Shown in pieces: positions 1-7,650 of a stretch of 34,743 nucleotides of DNA. This stretch comes from Desulfobacteraceae bacterium (GTDB lineage: Bacteria > Desulfobacterota > Desulfobacteria > Desulfobacterales > SKZT01), in contig SKZT01000078.1 in assembly GCA_007127235.1 (NCBI GenBank), positions 1 to 34,743 of the forward strand, in the 5' to 3' direction. The notes beneath the pieces are model-generated. The model did no database searches. It was not told the DNA's origin and saw nothing but the letters and a program-made list of their open reading frames with translations. Made by a program: the position numbers and the translations under genes. How positions within the stretch are numbered: position 1 is the first letter of the stretch; each line of letters starts with the position of its first letter.

Positions 1-43
1 ACCTGAAACCTGAAACCTGAAACCTGACACCCGAAACCAAATT
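1..43. repeat. Heptamer tandem repeat (ACCTGAA)n
   Basis: Three perfect copies of ACCTGAA are followed by degenerate copies (ACCTGAC, ACCCGAA, ACC). The array starts at base 1, so it may extend out of the window. It lies in non-coding sequence. The rest of the stretch to base 272 holds a palindrome near 97-119 and no credible gene. Confidence 0.85.
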
Positions 44-96
44 TCCTGGCACTTAATTTTCGGAACAGATTCGAGAGGATAAAACAGATCCCAAAA

Positions 97-119
97 CTGG
101 GTGATTTTCATCACCCCAG
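97..119. promoter_or_regulatory. Palindrome resembling a Crp/Fnr-family operator
   Basis: The core reads GGGTGA-TTTTCA-TCACCC, an exact inverted repeat around a 6-base spacer, inside CTGGGTGA...TCACCCCAG. GTGA-N6-TCAC is the symmetry expected of Crp/Fnr-family sites, which include HcpR in sulfate reducers. It sits about 155 bp upstream of the Clp1-like gene, and it could equally serve a gene to the left of the window. It could also simply be a hairpin. Confidence 0.4.
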
Positions 120-272
120 GTAAAAACTGGAGTGATTAAACTTTTTGCAGATTTTCTTATGTTTTCCCATATGCGGTGTTTACTGAGCAGTCCTTTTAGG
201 GATATTCTTTCATTCTGTAATAAGCGGAAGTGAATCGTGGTTTTTGTGTTCTTAGAAAAGGAGGTAAAACGC

Positions 273-1130
273 ATGAAGGAGATAGAGCAAATTCATGTGC
301 CTTATATGTGGCGGGGATTGCCCCTATCGAAAATGCATGGGACAATCATGGTGATAGGGGAGACAGACACGGGGAAGTCAACTTTTTGCCGCTGGCTGGT
401 CGAGGGGCTCGCTGAGAGCAGCCGCACAGCTTGGTTGGACTGCGATATGGGCCAGTCCACTCTTGGGGTTCCATCAACGATGAATCTCGGATTTTCAGGG
501 ACAAATGGTACCACGCATTCGACAACGGGCTTTTTTGTAGGCAAAACTTCACCTGTGGGGCACATGCTGCCTACTGTGGTTGGAGCAAGACTTCTTTTGG
601 GAGAGGCTCAGCGTCATGGGGTGCAAAACGTGGTTGTGGACACATCGGGTCTTGTTTCTCGCCGAGCCGGCGGCGGTGCTTTGAAGGAATGGAAGATGGA
701 GCTTCTTCGTCCTTGCTGGATTGTGGCTCTTGCCCGCGGCAGGGAGCTGGAGCACATCATCGCTCCTCTGCATAAAAGTGAAATGCCCCGCCTTTTCATG
801 CTGCCTCCTTCCCCCAGAGTGGTGGCGCGAAGCAGGATGGAGCGGGCAAGTTTAAGGCAGGAGAGGTTCCACAATTATTTCAGTCAGGCCCGTACCTGGA
901 CGATTGCTCTGAATAGTATTCCGGTTTTCGGTCTGCAAAAAGCGAAACAGTACCAGCTGGCGGGCCTTCTTGATGGTTCGGGTTTGCTTGTGAGCCTTTG
1001 CATCGTTATGCGAACGGCGGCATCGGTTTTGGAAATATTAGCTCCGGAGCACGATCCGGGGCAAGTCCGGGCAGTACGTATCGGAAACATGAGAGTGGAG
1101 CCGGAAAGCGGAATGGAAGTGAAAAGCTGA
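273..1130 (+). CDS. Clp1/Grc3-type P-loop polynucleotide kinase-like protein
   Basis: A 285-residue P-loop NTPase. Walker A is GETDTGKST (about residues 29-37), and it is followed by DCDMGQS (about 56-62), the D-x-D-x-GQS signature of the Clp1/Grc3/Nol9 family. Members of that family phosphorylate RNA 5'-hydroxyl ends. A later SPVGHMLPTVVGARLL segment and VVVDTSG also fit the family. I chose ATG 273 over the track's GTG at 237 because AAGGAGGT lies 7 bases before it. The protein is shorter than eukaryotic Clp1 and appears to be essentially the kinase domain plus a short C-terminal part. Kinase activity and substrate are inferred. The gene stands alone between non-coding repeats, so its neighbours give no clue to its job. 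Confidence 0.75.
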   Translation: MKEIEQIHVPYMWRGLPLSKMHGTIMVIGETDTGKSTFCRWLVEGLAESSRTAWLDCDMGQSTLGVPSTMNLGFSGTNGTTHSTTGFFVGKTSPVGHMLPTVVGARLLLGEAQRHGVQNVVVDTSGLVSRRAGGGALKEWKMELLRPCWIVALARGRELEHIIAPLHKSEMPRLFMLPPSPRVVARSRMERASLRQERFHNYFSQARTWTIALNSIPVFGLQKAKQYQLAGLLDGSGLLVSLCIVMRTAASVLEILAPEHDPGQVRAVRIGNMRVEPESGMEVKS

Positions 1131-1180
1131 ATTCAGCATGGGGGGCGGGCATAGGCGCTAACCTAAGAGATGTTGTAGCA

Positions 1181-1258
1181 AGTCCCCTTTGGCAAAGGGG
1201 GATTTAAAAAAGCTTCAAATCCCCCCTGTCCCCCCTTTGGCAATTAAAGGGGGGAACG
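1181..1258. repeat. GC-rich palindromic dispersed-type repeat
   Basis: The repeat has two hairpin-forming halves, TCCCCTTTggcAAAGGGGGA (1183-1201) and CCCCCCTTTggcaattAAAGGGGGG (1230-1254). They are joined by a further pairing of GGGGGATTT with AAATCCCCCC. This is the style of intergenic repeat often found in many copies in a genome. It lies between convergent genes and might also terminate transcription. Copy number cannot be judged from one window. Confidence 0.7.
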
Positions 1259-1282
1259 TTTGCGATCACCTTTCTTTTACGT

Positions 1283-1564
1283 TCAAACTATTTCAAATAC
1301 CGCATTTGAAATACGTTCTTCCTTGCAGACCGGACATCGGCTGGGGGGATGGTAGCGTTTTCTGTCCTTGAATCTGAATCCACAGGAGAGACAGGCGTAA
1401 GGGTTTATTTTCAGCCTGTTTCCTTTTGCTTTCGCACTTTTTTCAATGTGGGAAAGATGCTGGTAGACTTCCTTTTCCTTGACACCTGCCAGACGTGAAA
1501 GTTCCAGGGCGGTCAGAGATCTTTTTTCCAGAAGACCCGTGATAACCATCCGGGTTGTTGCCAT
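1283..1564 (-). CDS. Predicted transcriptional regulator, HTH plus Zn-ribbon (COG3357-like)
   Basis: A 93-residue protein. Its N-terminal half (about 5-45) has a winged-helix-like pattern, with TALELSRLAGVKEKEVYQHL as helix-turn-helix. The C-terminal half is a rubredoxin-like zinc ribbon with CLSCG (about 58) and CPVCK (about 79). This fusion matches the COG3357 type of small predicted regulator. It is probably a DNA-binding protein with structural zinc; the target is unknown. It is transcribed in the same direction as, and downstream of, the conserved protein at 1597-1959, 32 bp away, so the two may be co-transcribed. Confidence 0.7.
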   Translation of the reverse strand: MATTRMVITGLLEKRSLTALELSRLAGVKEKEVYQHLSHIEKSAKAKGNRLKINPYACLSCGFRFKDRKRYHPPSRCPVCKEERISNAVFEIV

Positions 1565-1596
1565 AACAGTTAACCTTTGGGTTTTGCTAAAGGGGT

Positions 1597-1959
1597 TTAT
1601 CGTCCGGGGATTATTATCCTTGAATCTCTTTGGTTTTCTGACGAAGCTATGGATGATTGATTTTCCTGTTGGTATTTTCGGATTTCTTCCTGAATTTTTT
1701 CCATAGCCTGAACCATAGCCTCAGGGTAATTTTGAATTGCCTCTGGAAGATCCTGGGCCGAAATCATGGTTGAAATGGGTATAGGTCCCGCCTCGGACAT
1801 GAGGTTGGCCTGCCCCACAAAAATAATGCTACGTGTTTTGTCAATGGTTCCATCCTGGTTGACAGGGGTCAGCCGGCGAATTGTGGCCAGTTTCATATCG
1901 GTGAAATATTCTTCCTGATAAAGATTTTCTTTTTCTACTTTAAATTCTGGTCGTTGCAT
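1597..1959 (-). CDS. Conserved small cytoplasmic protein, unknown function
   Basis: A 120-residue soluble protein with no signal peptide or membrane segment. It resembles small conserved proteobacterial proteins annotated only as cytoplasmic protein; I recall the pattern of an N-terminal MQRPEF-like start followed by RRLTPVNQDG. The middle (FVGQANLMSEAGPIPIS) looks like a beta-rich fold, and the region from about 75 to 105 is a charged helix. The start at 1959 is preferred over 1974 because GGAG precedes it by 5 bases, while the upstream ATG has no ribosome site. No catalytic motif is visible. Confidence 0.6.
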   Translation of the reverse strand: MQRPEFKVEKENLYQEEYFTDMKLATIRRLTPVNQDGTIDKTRSIIFVGQANLMSEAGPIPISTMISAQDLPEAIQNYPEAMVQAMEKIQEEIRKYQQENQSSIASSENQRDSRIIIPGR

Positions 1960-2070
1960 TGTTTCTCCGATCATTGGAATTTTTAAATGGTGGTCAATTA
2001 ATTTTATTTGCCTTTTATTAATCTAAAGAGAATATCAGAAATGTAAAGGAACATAAAGAAAAAGTTTCTT

Positions 2071-2098
2071 TTGAAATGTTTCTCAGTCATGATATTAA
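2071..2098 (+). promoter_or_regulatory. Possible sigma70 promoter for the glycosyltransferase gene
   Basis: TTGAAA (2071-2076) and TATTAA (2093-2098) are separated by 16 bases in the AT-rich gap between divergent genes, about 70 bp before the start codon at 2171. This is a prediction by eye only. Confidence 0.35.
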
Positions 2099-2170
2099 TA
2101 ATAGTAAACATGGAAAACTAAAAAGTTATCTTCAAGACAGAAAAAAAAACCAGCTTAGAGGGGAGCATGA

Positions 2171-3322
2171 ATGAACATTCTTCATATTTTGCAAAACAAG
2201 GATAAAAACTCAGCTCTTTTTCGCAGCCTGGTAAAAGGTCTTGAAGAAAATTCTTTGAATCAATCCATTTGTTACCTCAAAGGAAAGGACGACGGCAACA
2301 GCCCCTTTGAAATTGCTGGCCTGAAAATATTCACCCAGGGCAGGGAAACTCCGAAAATGTTTTCTCCATTCTTGGTAAGTCGAATTGCAAAAATTATCAA
2401 AGATTGTGATATTGATCTCGTGCACTGCCAAAGACATAAACCAACCGTATATGGCACACTGGCAGCGTGGATGGTTGGCGAACAGGTAAAAGTTGTTACC
2501 ACGGTTCATGGTAGAAAACGGACACGAGGTTTTACCAGAAAATTGACCAATCGATTTATTTTTAAACGGATTTCAAAGATCATTGCAGTTTCTGCGGCGG
2601 TTGGAAAAGATGTGGTCCAATCAAACCCAAGCTTGAACCCTGATAAGGTGGTGACAATTTATAACGGAATCGATGCTGAAAAGTTTTTGCTTTCCGGTGT
2701 GTCCGAAGAAACTGCCAAAAAACATCTGGGAATAGCACAAAACCCGGGCATTGTATTTGGCACTGCGGGACGTTTGGCACCGGTGAAAGGTCATGATGTT
2801 TTATTGCGGGCATTTTCAAAATTGCTTCGAAAACATCCCCATAGCTTGCTGCTGATCGCCGGAGCAGGATCGCTGGAGCAGGAATTGAAAAAGTTGTCGG
2901 AAATGTTGGCCATTCAAAATCGGGTCATCTTTTTGGGATATCGAAAAGATATCCAGTTTTTACTCAGAGCCTTGGACTGTTTTGTGCTGCCTTCCTTATC
3001 CGAGGGACATCCCTTGGCGCTTTTGGAAGCGATGGCTGCCGAAAATATGGTGATTGCTTCTCAGGTCGGAGGTGTTCCTGAAATTTTGTCCGTTTCCGGG
3101 CCTGGTATTATGGTTCCTCCTGGCTGTGTGGAATCCCTGGCGGAGGCCATGGAAAAAGTGTGCCAGATGACTGGTGATGAGCGATCTGCTCAAGGTGAAA
3201 TGCTCAGGCAGCGAGTTGTTGAAAATTATACCGTCAATAAAATGGTGTCCGCCGTGGCATGTTTGTACCGGGAGGTGATTGGTGAAAAATGCTGTAGCCT
3301 CTCGAAATGTTCGGGCAATTGA
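2171..3322 (+). CDS. GT4-family glycosyltransferase (GT-B fold)
   Basis: A 383-residue cytoplasmic or membrane-associated glycosyltransferase. The N-terminal acceptor-binding domain contains DIDLVHCQRHKPT and VVTTVHG. The C-terminal nucleotide-sugar domain has GRLAPVKGHDVLLRAF and the E-x7-E motif EGHPLALLE followed by VGGVPEIL. Both are hallmarks of retaining GT4 enzymes. A ribosome site (GAGGGGAG) precedes ATG 2171. The gene overlaps the following methyltransferase by about 40 bases. Together they probably modify a surface glycan such as LPS core or O-antigen. Donor sugar and acceptor cannot be told from sequence. Confidence 0.85.
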   Translation: MNILHILQNKDKNSALFRSLVKGLEENSLNQSICYLKGKDDGNSPFEIAGLKIFTQGRETPKMFSPFLVSRIAKIIKDCDIDLVHCQRHKPTVYGTLAAWMVGEQVKVVTTVHGRKRTRGFTRKLTNRFIFKRISKIIAVSAAVGKDVVQSNPSLNPDKVVTIYNGIDAEKFLLSGVSEETAKKHLGIAQNPGIVFGTAGRLAPVKGHDVLLRAFSKLLRKHPHSLLLIAGAGSLEQELKKLSEMLAIQNRVIFLGYRKDIQFLLRALDCFVLPSLSEGHPLALLEAMAAENMVIASQVGGVPEILSVSGPGIMVPPGCVESLAEAMEKVCQMTGDERSAQGEMLRQRVVENYTVNKMVSAVACLYREVIGEKCCSLSKCSGN

Positions 3323-4175
3323 TTCCCCCCTGGAAAATGACCATATGAAAGAAGGAAAAATGTATCAAGAAACAACTGAAAAACAAGATAATGAAGGACG
3401 CCTGACTGGAAAGCAGCATTGGGAAAACCGTTGGGAAAGGGTTAAACTTCCGGCGATTATTGAACCTGATACACCTAATGCCGTTGCCAAAGAGATTCTA
3501 AAGATATGGGATCAATATTTTCCTGAACCAGAACCTGATGAAGCGTTCCATGTCCTTGAAATTGGCGGGGCCCCTGGTCCCTTTCTGGCCAATATGGCTA
3601 AATACCGGGGTTATCAAGCCTCTGCCATTGATTATTCTGATGTGGGTTGTGAAAAAATGGAAGAAAATTTCAACCTTCTGGATCTTGACGTAATTATATA
3701 CCGCCGGGATCTTTTTGATGACCTGACAGATCTTCCACGGTTCGATCTGGTGTTTTCCATGGGATTTATCGAGCATTTCGATGATTTAGACGACGTGGTC
3801 GGAAGGCATGTGAATCTTGTAAGAAAAGGTGGCATGATGGTTTTGGGGGTTCCCAATTTCAGGGGAATCAGCCATAAGGTTTTAAGCCGCCTTACCCCCC
3901 GCTTAATTTCCATGCACAATCTTGAAGCAATGGATATAAATCGATGGGATTCTTTTGAATCCCTGTACGGTCTTGAGCCTCTGTTCAAAGGATACATCGG
4001 AGGATTTGAACCTAAAAACTTCCGAAGGTGTGAAAATAAGACTCTGAAAAACCAGACTATTCGATTGTTTTTCAAAACGGTGAGGTTTTTGGTTACAGAT
4101 CCGTTTCCGTTTTTAAGAAGTTATAATTCTGTAAACTGGAGTGCATACTTGTTAGGCGTGTATCGGTGTCCCTGA
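3282..4175 (+). CDS. Class I SAM-dependent methyltransferase
   Basis: A 297-residue protein. The SAM-binding motif I is VLEIGGAPGPFL, an acidic residue follows in SAIDYS (motif II), and FDLVFSMGFIEHFDD is motif IV/post-I. This is typical of the Methyltransf_11/23 Rossmann group. GTG 3282 is favoured because GGGAGG lies 6 bases upstream; ATG 3360, with GAAGGA before it, is the main alternative and would remove a poorly conserved-looking leader. The overlap with the glycosyltransferase suggests translational coupling and a role in methylating a glycan or lipid intermediate. The substrate is unknown. Confidence 0.8.
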   Translation: MKNAVASRNVRAIDSPLENDHMKEGKMYQETTEKQDNEGRLTGKQHWENRWERVKLPAIIEPDTPNAVAKEILKIWDQYFPEPEPDEAFHVLEIGGAPGPFLANMAKYRGYQASAIDYSDVGCEKMEENFNLLDLDVIIYRRDLFDDLTDLPRFDLVFSMGFIEHFDDLDDVVGRHVNLVRKGGMMVLGVPNFRGISHKVLSRLTPRLISMHNLEAMDINRWDSFESLYGLEPLFKGYIGGFEPKNFRRCENKTLKNQTIRLFFKTVRFLVTDPFPFLRSYNSVNWSAYLLGVYRCP

Positions 4176-4187
4176 TGTATTCGGAAA

Positions 4188-4223
4188 AGTGCAAAAGCAC
4201 AGCTTTTGCACTCCATATTTTTT
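4188..4223 (+). terminator. Strong hairpin terminator after the methyltransferase gene
   Basis: AGTGCAAAAGC and GCTTTTGCACT form a perfect 11-bp stem around an ACA loop, followed by CCATATTTTTT. It lies between convergent genes. The U-run is on the plus strand, so it mainly serves the upstream plus-strand operon. Confidence 0.8.
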
Positions 4224-4272
4224 CAAAACCCGGTTATTTTTTAATGTGTTTTAAAAATAATGGCTCAACTGT

Positions 4273-4824
4273 TTATAATACGCATTCTTTCATGGTTTCT
4301 TTAATATCCTCGTAAACATCGGAGAATTTTACCAGGCCGACGATTTCATCCCCATCATATACGAAAAGAGAATCATAACGGCCCATGACGAACCAGTTGA
4401 ATGCTTTAATGAGCCTGTCATCTCTTTGAACCGCCTGGCGGTCTGGTGAAGCCTTCACAAAATCTTTAATTTTGATATCCTTTGCTTTTTTGCAAAGGTC
4501 GGCAAAAGGAGTCTGCCATAATCGATATTGCTGCCGAATCGCTTTAAGAGCATAGCTGAGTCCGGAAGAGGGAAGTTTTTCCTCTGCCTCAATCTGATCA
4601 TAACTGGGTTCTAATCCGCGCAGCATATCAAAAGGAGAGACTTTGCCCACCACTTTGCCGTTGTTATCTTCAACCAGCAAAATTCTTTGCTTGTTTTTAC
4701 CCACCAGATATTTTTCCTGAGCATCTTCCAAAGCCATGAGGGCTTCATAAAAAGTGGCTTGGTTTGAAATTTTAGGAAATTCACCAACCGGAACCATAAA
4801 ATCCCGCACGTGCATTTTTTTCAT
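4273..4824 (-). CDS. CBS-domain-pair protein
   Basis: A 183-residue protein made almost entirely of two CBS repeats. The first is about residues 6-75 (VRDFMVPVGEFPKI ... RILLVEDNNGKVVGKVSPFDML). The second is about 113-178 (KIKDFV ... DSLFVYDGDEIVGLVKFSDVY). CBS pairs (Bateman modules) usually bind adenine nucleotides and regulate partner proteins. No effector domain is attached, so it probably acts as a stand-alone sensor. AGGAG precedes ATG 4824. It lies 37 bp downstream of the phosphoesterase remnant on the same strand, which suggests one transcript. Confidence 0.8.
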   Translation of the reverse strand: MKKMHVRDFMVPVGEFPKISNQATFYEALMALEDAQEKYLVGKNKQRILLVEDNNGKVVGKVSPFDMLRGLEPSYDQIEAEEKLPSSGLSYALKAIRQQYRLWQTPFADLCKKAKDIKIKDFVKASPDRQAVQRDDRLIKAFNWFVMGRYDSLFVYDGDEIVGLVKFSDVYEDIKETMKECVL

Positions 4825-4861
4825 GTTTAATTCTCCTGAGACAATAATATTTCAGCACTTT

Positions 4862-5239
4862 TCAATTCCAATAAACAAGCCGATCCAAAGGGTTTTGAGC
4901 CCGAATTTCAACTTCATCAGCCACAATTTGTGAAAAATCTTTCCACGGGTTCAGGTAGGGATTTACCAGCTCGGATATTCGCCGGTAAAAGGGATTGCGA
5001 TTGAGACCAGGGCAGCCACAGGCTTCGACTTTTGGAATATAATGCCCTTCGTTGAACATTCTGAGTGAACACAAATTAAATTCTTTGTCCATCAACACTA
5101 CAGCGGCTCCATGAGGCGGACGGCGGTGTATTGTGTCGATGACCCATCCTCTTTTAACTGACGTCAGCAGGCTGTCTTCTCCACCAAAATGCGTATCCGA
5201 AAGGCACACATAGCCAATGTCACGTTTGGTCTCAACCAT
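4862..5239 (-). CDS. Internally deleted metallophosphoesterase (probable remnant)
   Basis: A 125-residue ORF. The first 26 residues contain IGYVCLSDTHFGG, a clean motif I (D-x-H) of calcineurin-like phosphoesterases. The protein then jumps to KRGWVIDTIHRRPPHGAAVVL, which resembles the far C-terminal region of such enzymes. The metal-binding motifs GDxxD, GNHD/E and GHxH are all absent, and the length is about a third of a full enzyme. The ORF remains in frame and has a strong ribosome site (GGGAGG), so a short protein may still be made. It is unlikely to be a working phosphoesterase. The deletion interpretation is inference from motif order. Confidence 0.6.
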   Translation of the reverse strand: MVETKRDIGYVCLSDTHFGGEDSLLTSVKRGWVIDTIHRRPPHGAAVVLMDKEFNLCSLRMFNEGHYIPKVEACGCPGLNRNPFYRRISELVNPYLNPWKDFSQIVADEVEIRAQNPLDRLVYWN

Positions 5240-5337
5240 GGAAACCTCCCTTTATTTTTTGGATTAAGATCAGAATAAGGATAGGCTGTTTTCGTAATAA
5301 TAACATTAAAAAAGCCTCCAACGCCACCGAATTAGCA

Positions 5338-5466
5338 GTGCCTGTCCGGAAACGTCTATACTCCCTCTCCCTTTGGGGGAGGGCCGGGGTGGGGTGAATG
5401 ATATCAGGAGGTTATCTTTCCCTCCCCCAGCCCCTCCCAGAGGGAGAGGAGTTTCCGGAAAGGCAC
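5338..5466. mobile_element. MITE-like inverted-repeat element with flanking 7-bp direct repeat
   Basis: The ends are GTGCCTGTCCGGAAAC and the reverse complement of GTTTCCGGAAAGGCAC (15 of 16 matching). The inner arms (CCCTCTCCCTTTGGGGGAGGG and its counterpart) also pair. GAATTAG occurs at 5329-5335 and at 5467-5473, consistent with target duplication, except for an extra CA at the left side. There is no ORF inside. It could be an imported miniature element or a REP/BIME-type repeat. It fills much of the 256-bp gap between two genes. Confidence 0.65.
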
Positions 5467-5495
5467 GAATTAGAAAAAACGAAAGCGATATGCAC

Positions 5496-6452
5496 CTATA
5501 ACCTTTTTAATGCACGTTTTCTAAAATGATGGGCGACAAAGGTATCCATAAACATTTGGGTCATATGAAAAGCGATGGGGGGAATCATGGCCAGGGGAAA
5601 GTCACCGGCGAAGTAACCGGCCCAGACGAGATAGGAAACCGTAAGGGTTTTCTGTGAGTTGTGGATGGTAAATGCTGAAGTGGAGGCCGGATCCAGGCTG
5701 ATAATTTTGGAAATGGCGTAGTTCATCATTAAAATCAACACCCTTAATCCGATCATGAACCCGAAAACAGAAACGATGATCATCCCGGCATTGAGGATTT
5801 GATGAATCGAAGCTGACACTGCATTGAAAATAATCAGCAGAACGATGCACTGGGAAAAGACAGAAAATGCCTTTTGATAGGGAACAATGAGTTCTTTGAG
5901 CCTTGGGCGCATCAGTTGGCCAATTACAGTGGGAAGAAGCACAGTAACCGTCAGGCTGCTTAGGATTCCGAATACCGGCAGGTCGATGGTCTGGCCGAAC
6001 TGTAGCAGAATTTGCAGAAGGAAGGGAATGGTCAGCAAAGCCACGAAGTTGCTGAGTATACAGATGAACAGGCTCAGAGGTACGTTTCCCAGGGCAATGG
6101 TGGTCATTACAGTGCCTGAAGCTACTGTCACCGGTGCCACTGCAATGATTACCGATCCGACAACCAGGTCCGGTCTTTCGGGAAAGGCCAAGGTAGCCAG
6201 GAAAAAAGTCATGAACGGAATAAAAATCAGAGAGGACACCAGTGATGCCATCAGAACCCGCACATTGGTAAGCTGTTCTATAACTGTGTTGGTATCTATG
6301 GAAAGTCCTGTGATAAAAAATGTGACAAAGATGCCTGCATTTAAAATTCTGTATTTTTTTATCACTGGCCCCAGTGCCGGAAAGATAACTGCCAGTGCCA
6401 CCACCAGTGCAATGCCGATAAAAAACCATTGTTTGTGTAAAAAATTAACCAT
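5496..6452 (-). CDS. SBF-like / bile acid:sodium symporter family transporter
   Basis: A 318-residue polytopic inner-membrane protein with about nine or ten hydrophobic segments and short loops. Features fitting the SBF-like (BASS/CPA) group are the segment IAVAPVTVASGTVMTTIALGN (core-domain type) and the C-terminal FTIHNSQKTLTVSYLVW. The likely role is sodium-coupled uptake or efflux of an organic anion; the substrate is unknown. Its ATG overlaps the stop of the upstream O-antigen-ligase-like gene (ATGGTTAA, 8 bases), so it is translated from the LPS operon. Its place at the end of an LPS operon is unusual for this family. Confidence 0.8.
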   Translation of the reverse strand: MVNFLHKQWFFIGIALVVALAVIFPALGPVIKKYRILNAGIFVTFFITGLSIDTNTVIEQLTNVRVLMASLVSSLIFIPFMTFFLATLAFPERPDLVVGSVIIAVAPVTVASGTVMTTIALGNVPLSLFICILSNFVALLTIPFLLQILLQFGQTIDLPVFGILSSLTVTVLLPTVIGQLMRPRLKELIVPYQKAFSVFSQCIVLLIIFNAVSASIHQILNAGMIIVSVFGFMIGLRVLILMMNYAISKIISLDPASTSAFTIHNSQKTLTVSYLVWAGYFAGDFPLAMIPPIAFHMTQMFMDTFVAHHFRKRALKRL

Positions 6453-7650
6453 ATCTGCAATTTAGTTTTTTGCCGATTAGTTCATAAGCGGCGCAGAGAG
6501 CCATGGGAAACCAGAAAAAGATCCAGAAAGGTTTGGGATGCTGGATTAAAACATTGCCGTCGGTAAAAATACAAAAAGCGCCGAAAAACAGTGAGCAGGT
6601 TATAAAAAATTGTTCAGGAAGCTTTTCAATGGCCAGTGATCTGTAAATGGCATATCCAATGAGTATAAGCTGAATAGCCAAACCGGCAATCCCTCCGTAG
6701 TAGAAAGTGGCCACATAGACGCTATGTGGATGCAAAAAAGTCTGACCATCGGACATAATGGTAGTTGTGTCCGCATTCAGTCCATGTCCGAAAAAGGGCC
6801 TTAATGCAATGACCTCTAAAAATTTTTCCCACATTTCAAGACGGTAGGACGCGCCGCGTTCAATAAAAAAATATCTGAAAAATTCCGGAAAAGACAAAAA
6901 TATAACAACAGTTGCCGTCAGGATAAACATAAAAAGAATACCGAATTTGCCCAAAATGCTTTTTTTGAACCCTGATCGAAAAATGAGGATAAGCTGCCAG
7001 ATAAAAAGGGTTAGTATCATGGCAAAGATCGGCCCCCTGGCCTGGGAAAGCATCATGTATGAAAACAGAGGGATCAAAAGGGCCGCATGGAGCCATCGGG
7101 CTTTTTCGGCTGATTGATGATGTAATAAATACAGGCAGCCTAGAAAGCAGATACCATAAATAGATGATGTTCTGATGGGGTTGTAAAGGACTCCATAACC
7201 GGAAAGACGATGTTCGGGAAAAGGATGGTGAAGATAAAAATATATGGAATAGACAACCGATACAATAGCCGCTATCCAGCAGAAAACGGTTAAGAGTCGC
7301 TTTAGAAAATCCGGATACGTGTGAACCAGATAAATGGTGGTTGCAATAAATCCTAAAATATATATAACCCTTCTGGCATAGTTATATATTTCTTTGCTTT
7401 CAAAATTTTCCGACCAAAAAAGCGTTGCCCAAAGGTAAACGAGAAACAGGGCGCAGAGTATGAAAACTTTACTGGTAAAAAGGATTCTGACATTGACTTT
7501 TTTTAATACCACCATTCCAAGAAAAGGAAACGCAAGTGTGATATAAAAAAAATTGCTTAGAAATGTACTTGATGGAAAAAAGAAAAAGCCTGCGAAAAAC
7601 AGGCAGTATAAACCAGGGAAAAGGTTTTTTTTTAATGTTTCAGGAATCAT
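6445..7650 (-). CDS. O-antigen ligase / polymerase-like membrane protein (Wzy_C family)
   Basis: A 401-residue integral membrane protein with about ten to twelve transmembrane segments. A large periplasmic loop contains FIERGASYRLEMWEKFLEVI and FFGHGLNADTT, the R...H-x-h pattern of O-antigen ligases (WaaL) and related polymerases. Such enzymes join undecaprenyl-linked glycan to lipid A core in the periplasm. The track's start at 7800 lies deep inside the upstream kinase gene. I chose ATG 7650, which has AGGA 6 bases upstream and overlaps the kinase stop by 11 bases. Whether it is a ligase or a polymerase cannot be decided, but a core-operon location favours ligase. Confidence 0.75.
   Translation of the reverse strand: MIPETLKKNLFPGLYCLFFAGFFFFPSSTFLSNFFYITLAFPFLGMVVLKKVNVRILFTSKVFILCALFLVYLWATLFWSENFESKEIYNYARRVIYILGFIATTIYLVHTYPDFLKRLLTVFCWIAAIVSVVYSIYFYLHHPFPEHRLSGYGVLYNPIRTSSIYGICFLGCLYLLHHQSAEKARWLHAALLIPLFSYMMLSQARGPIFAMILTLFIWQLILIFRSGFKKSILGKFGILFMFILTATVVIFLSFPEFFRYFFIERGASYRLEMWEKFLEVIALRPFFGHGLNADTTTIMSDGQTFLHPHSVYVATFYYGGIAGLAIQLILIGYAIYRSLAIEKLPEQFFITCSLFFGAFCIFTDGNVLIQHPKPFWIFFWFPMALCAAYELIGKKLNCRYG

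Noticed and set aside
1-43. Possible CRISPR array
   Set aside because: Repeat unit is only 7 bases with no spacers, and no cas gene is present in the window.
5602-6429. 275-aa ORF on the minus strand, same strand as the SBF-like gene
   Set aside because: Out-of-frame shadow of the transporter gene: its translation is Cys/His/Ser-rich with no coherent hydrophobic segments or family motif.
5887-6465. 192-aa plus-strand ORF
   Set aside because: Antisense to the SBF-like transporter, with strongly biased Arg/Thr/Ile composition typical of a reverse-frame shadow.
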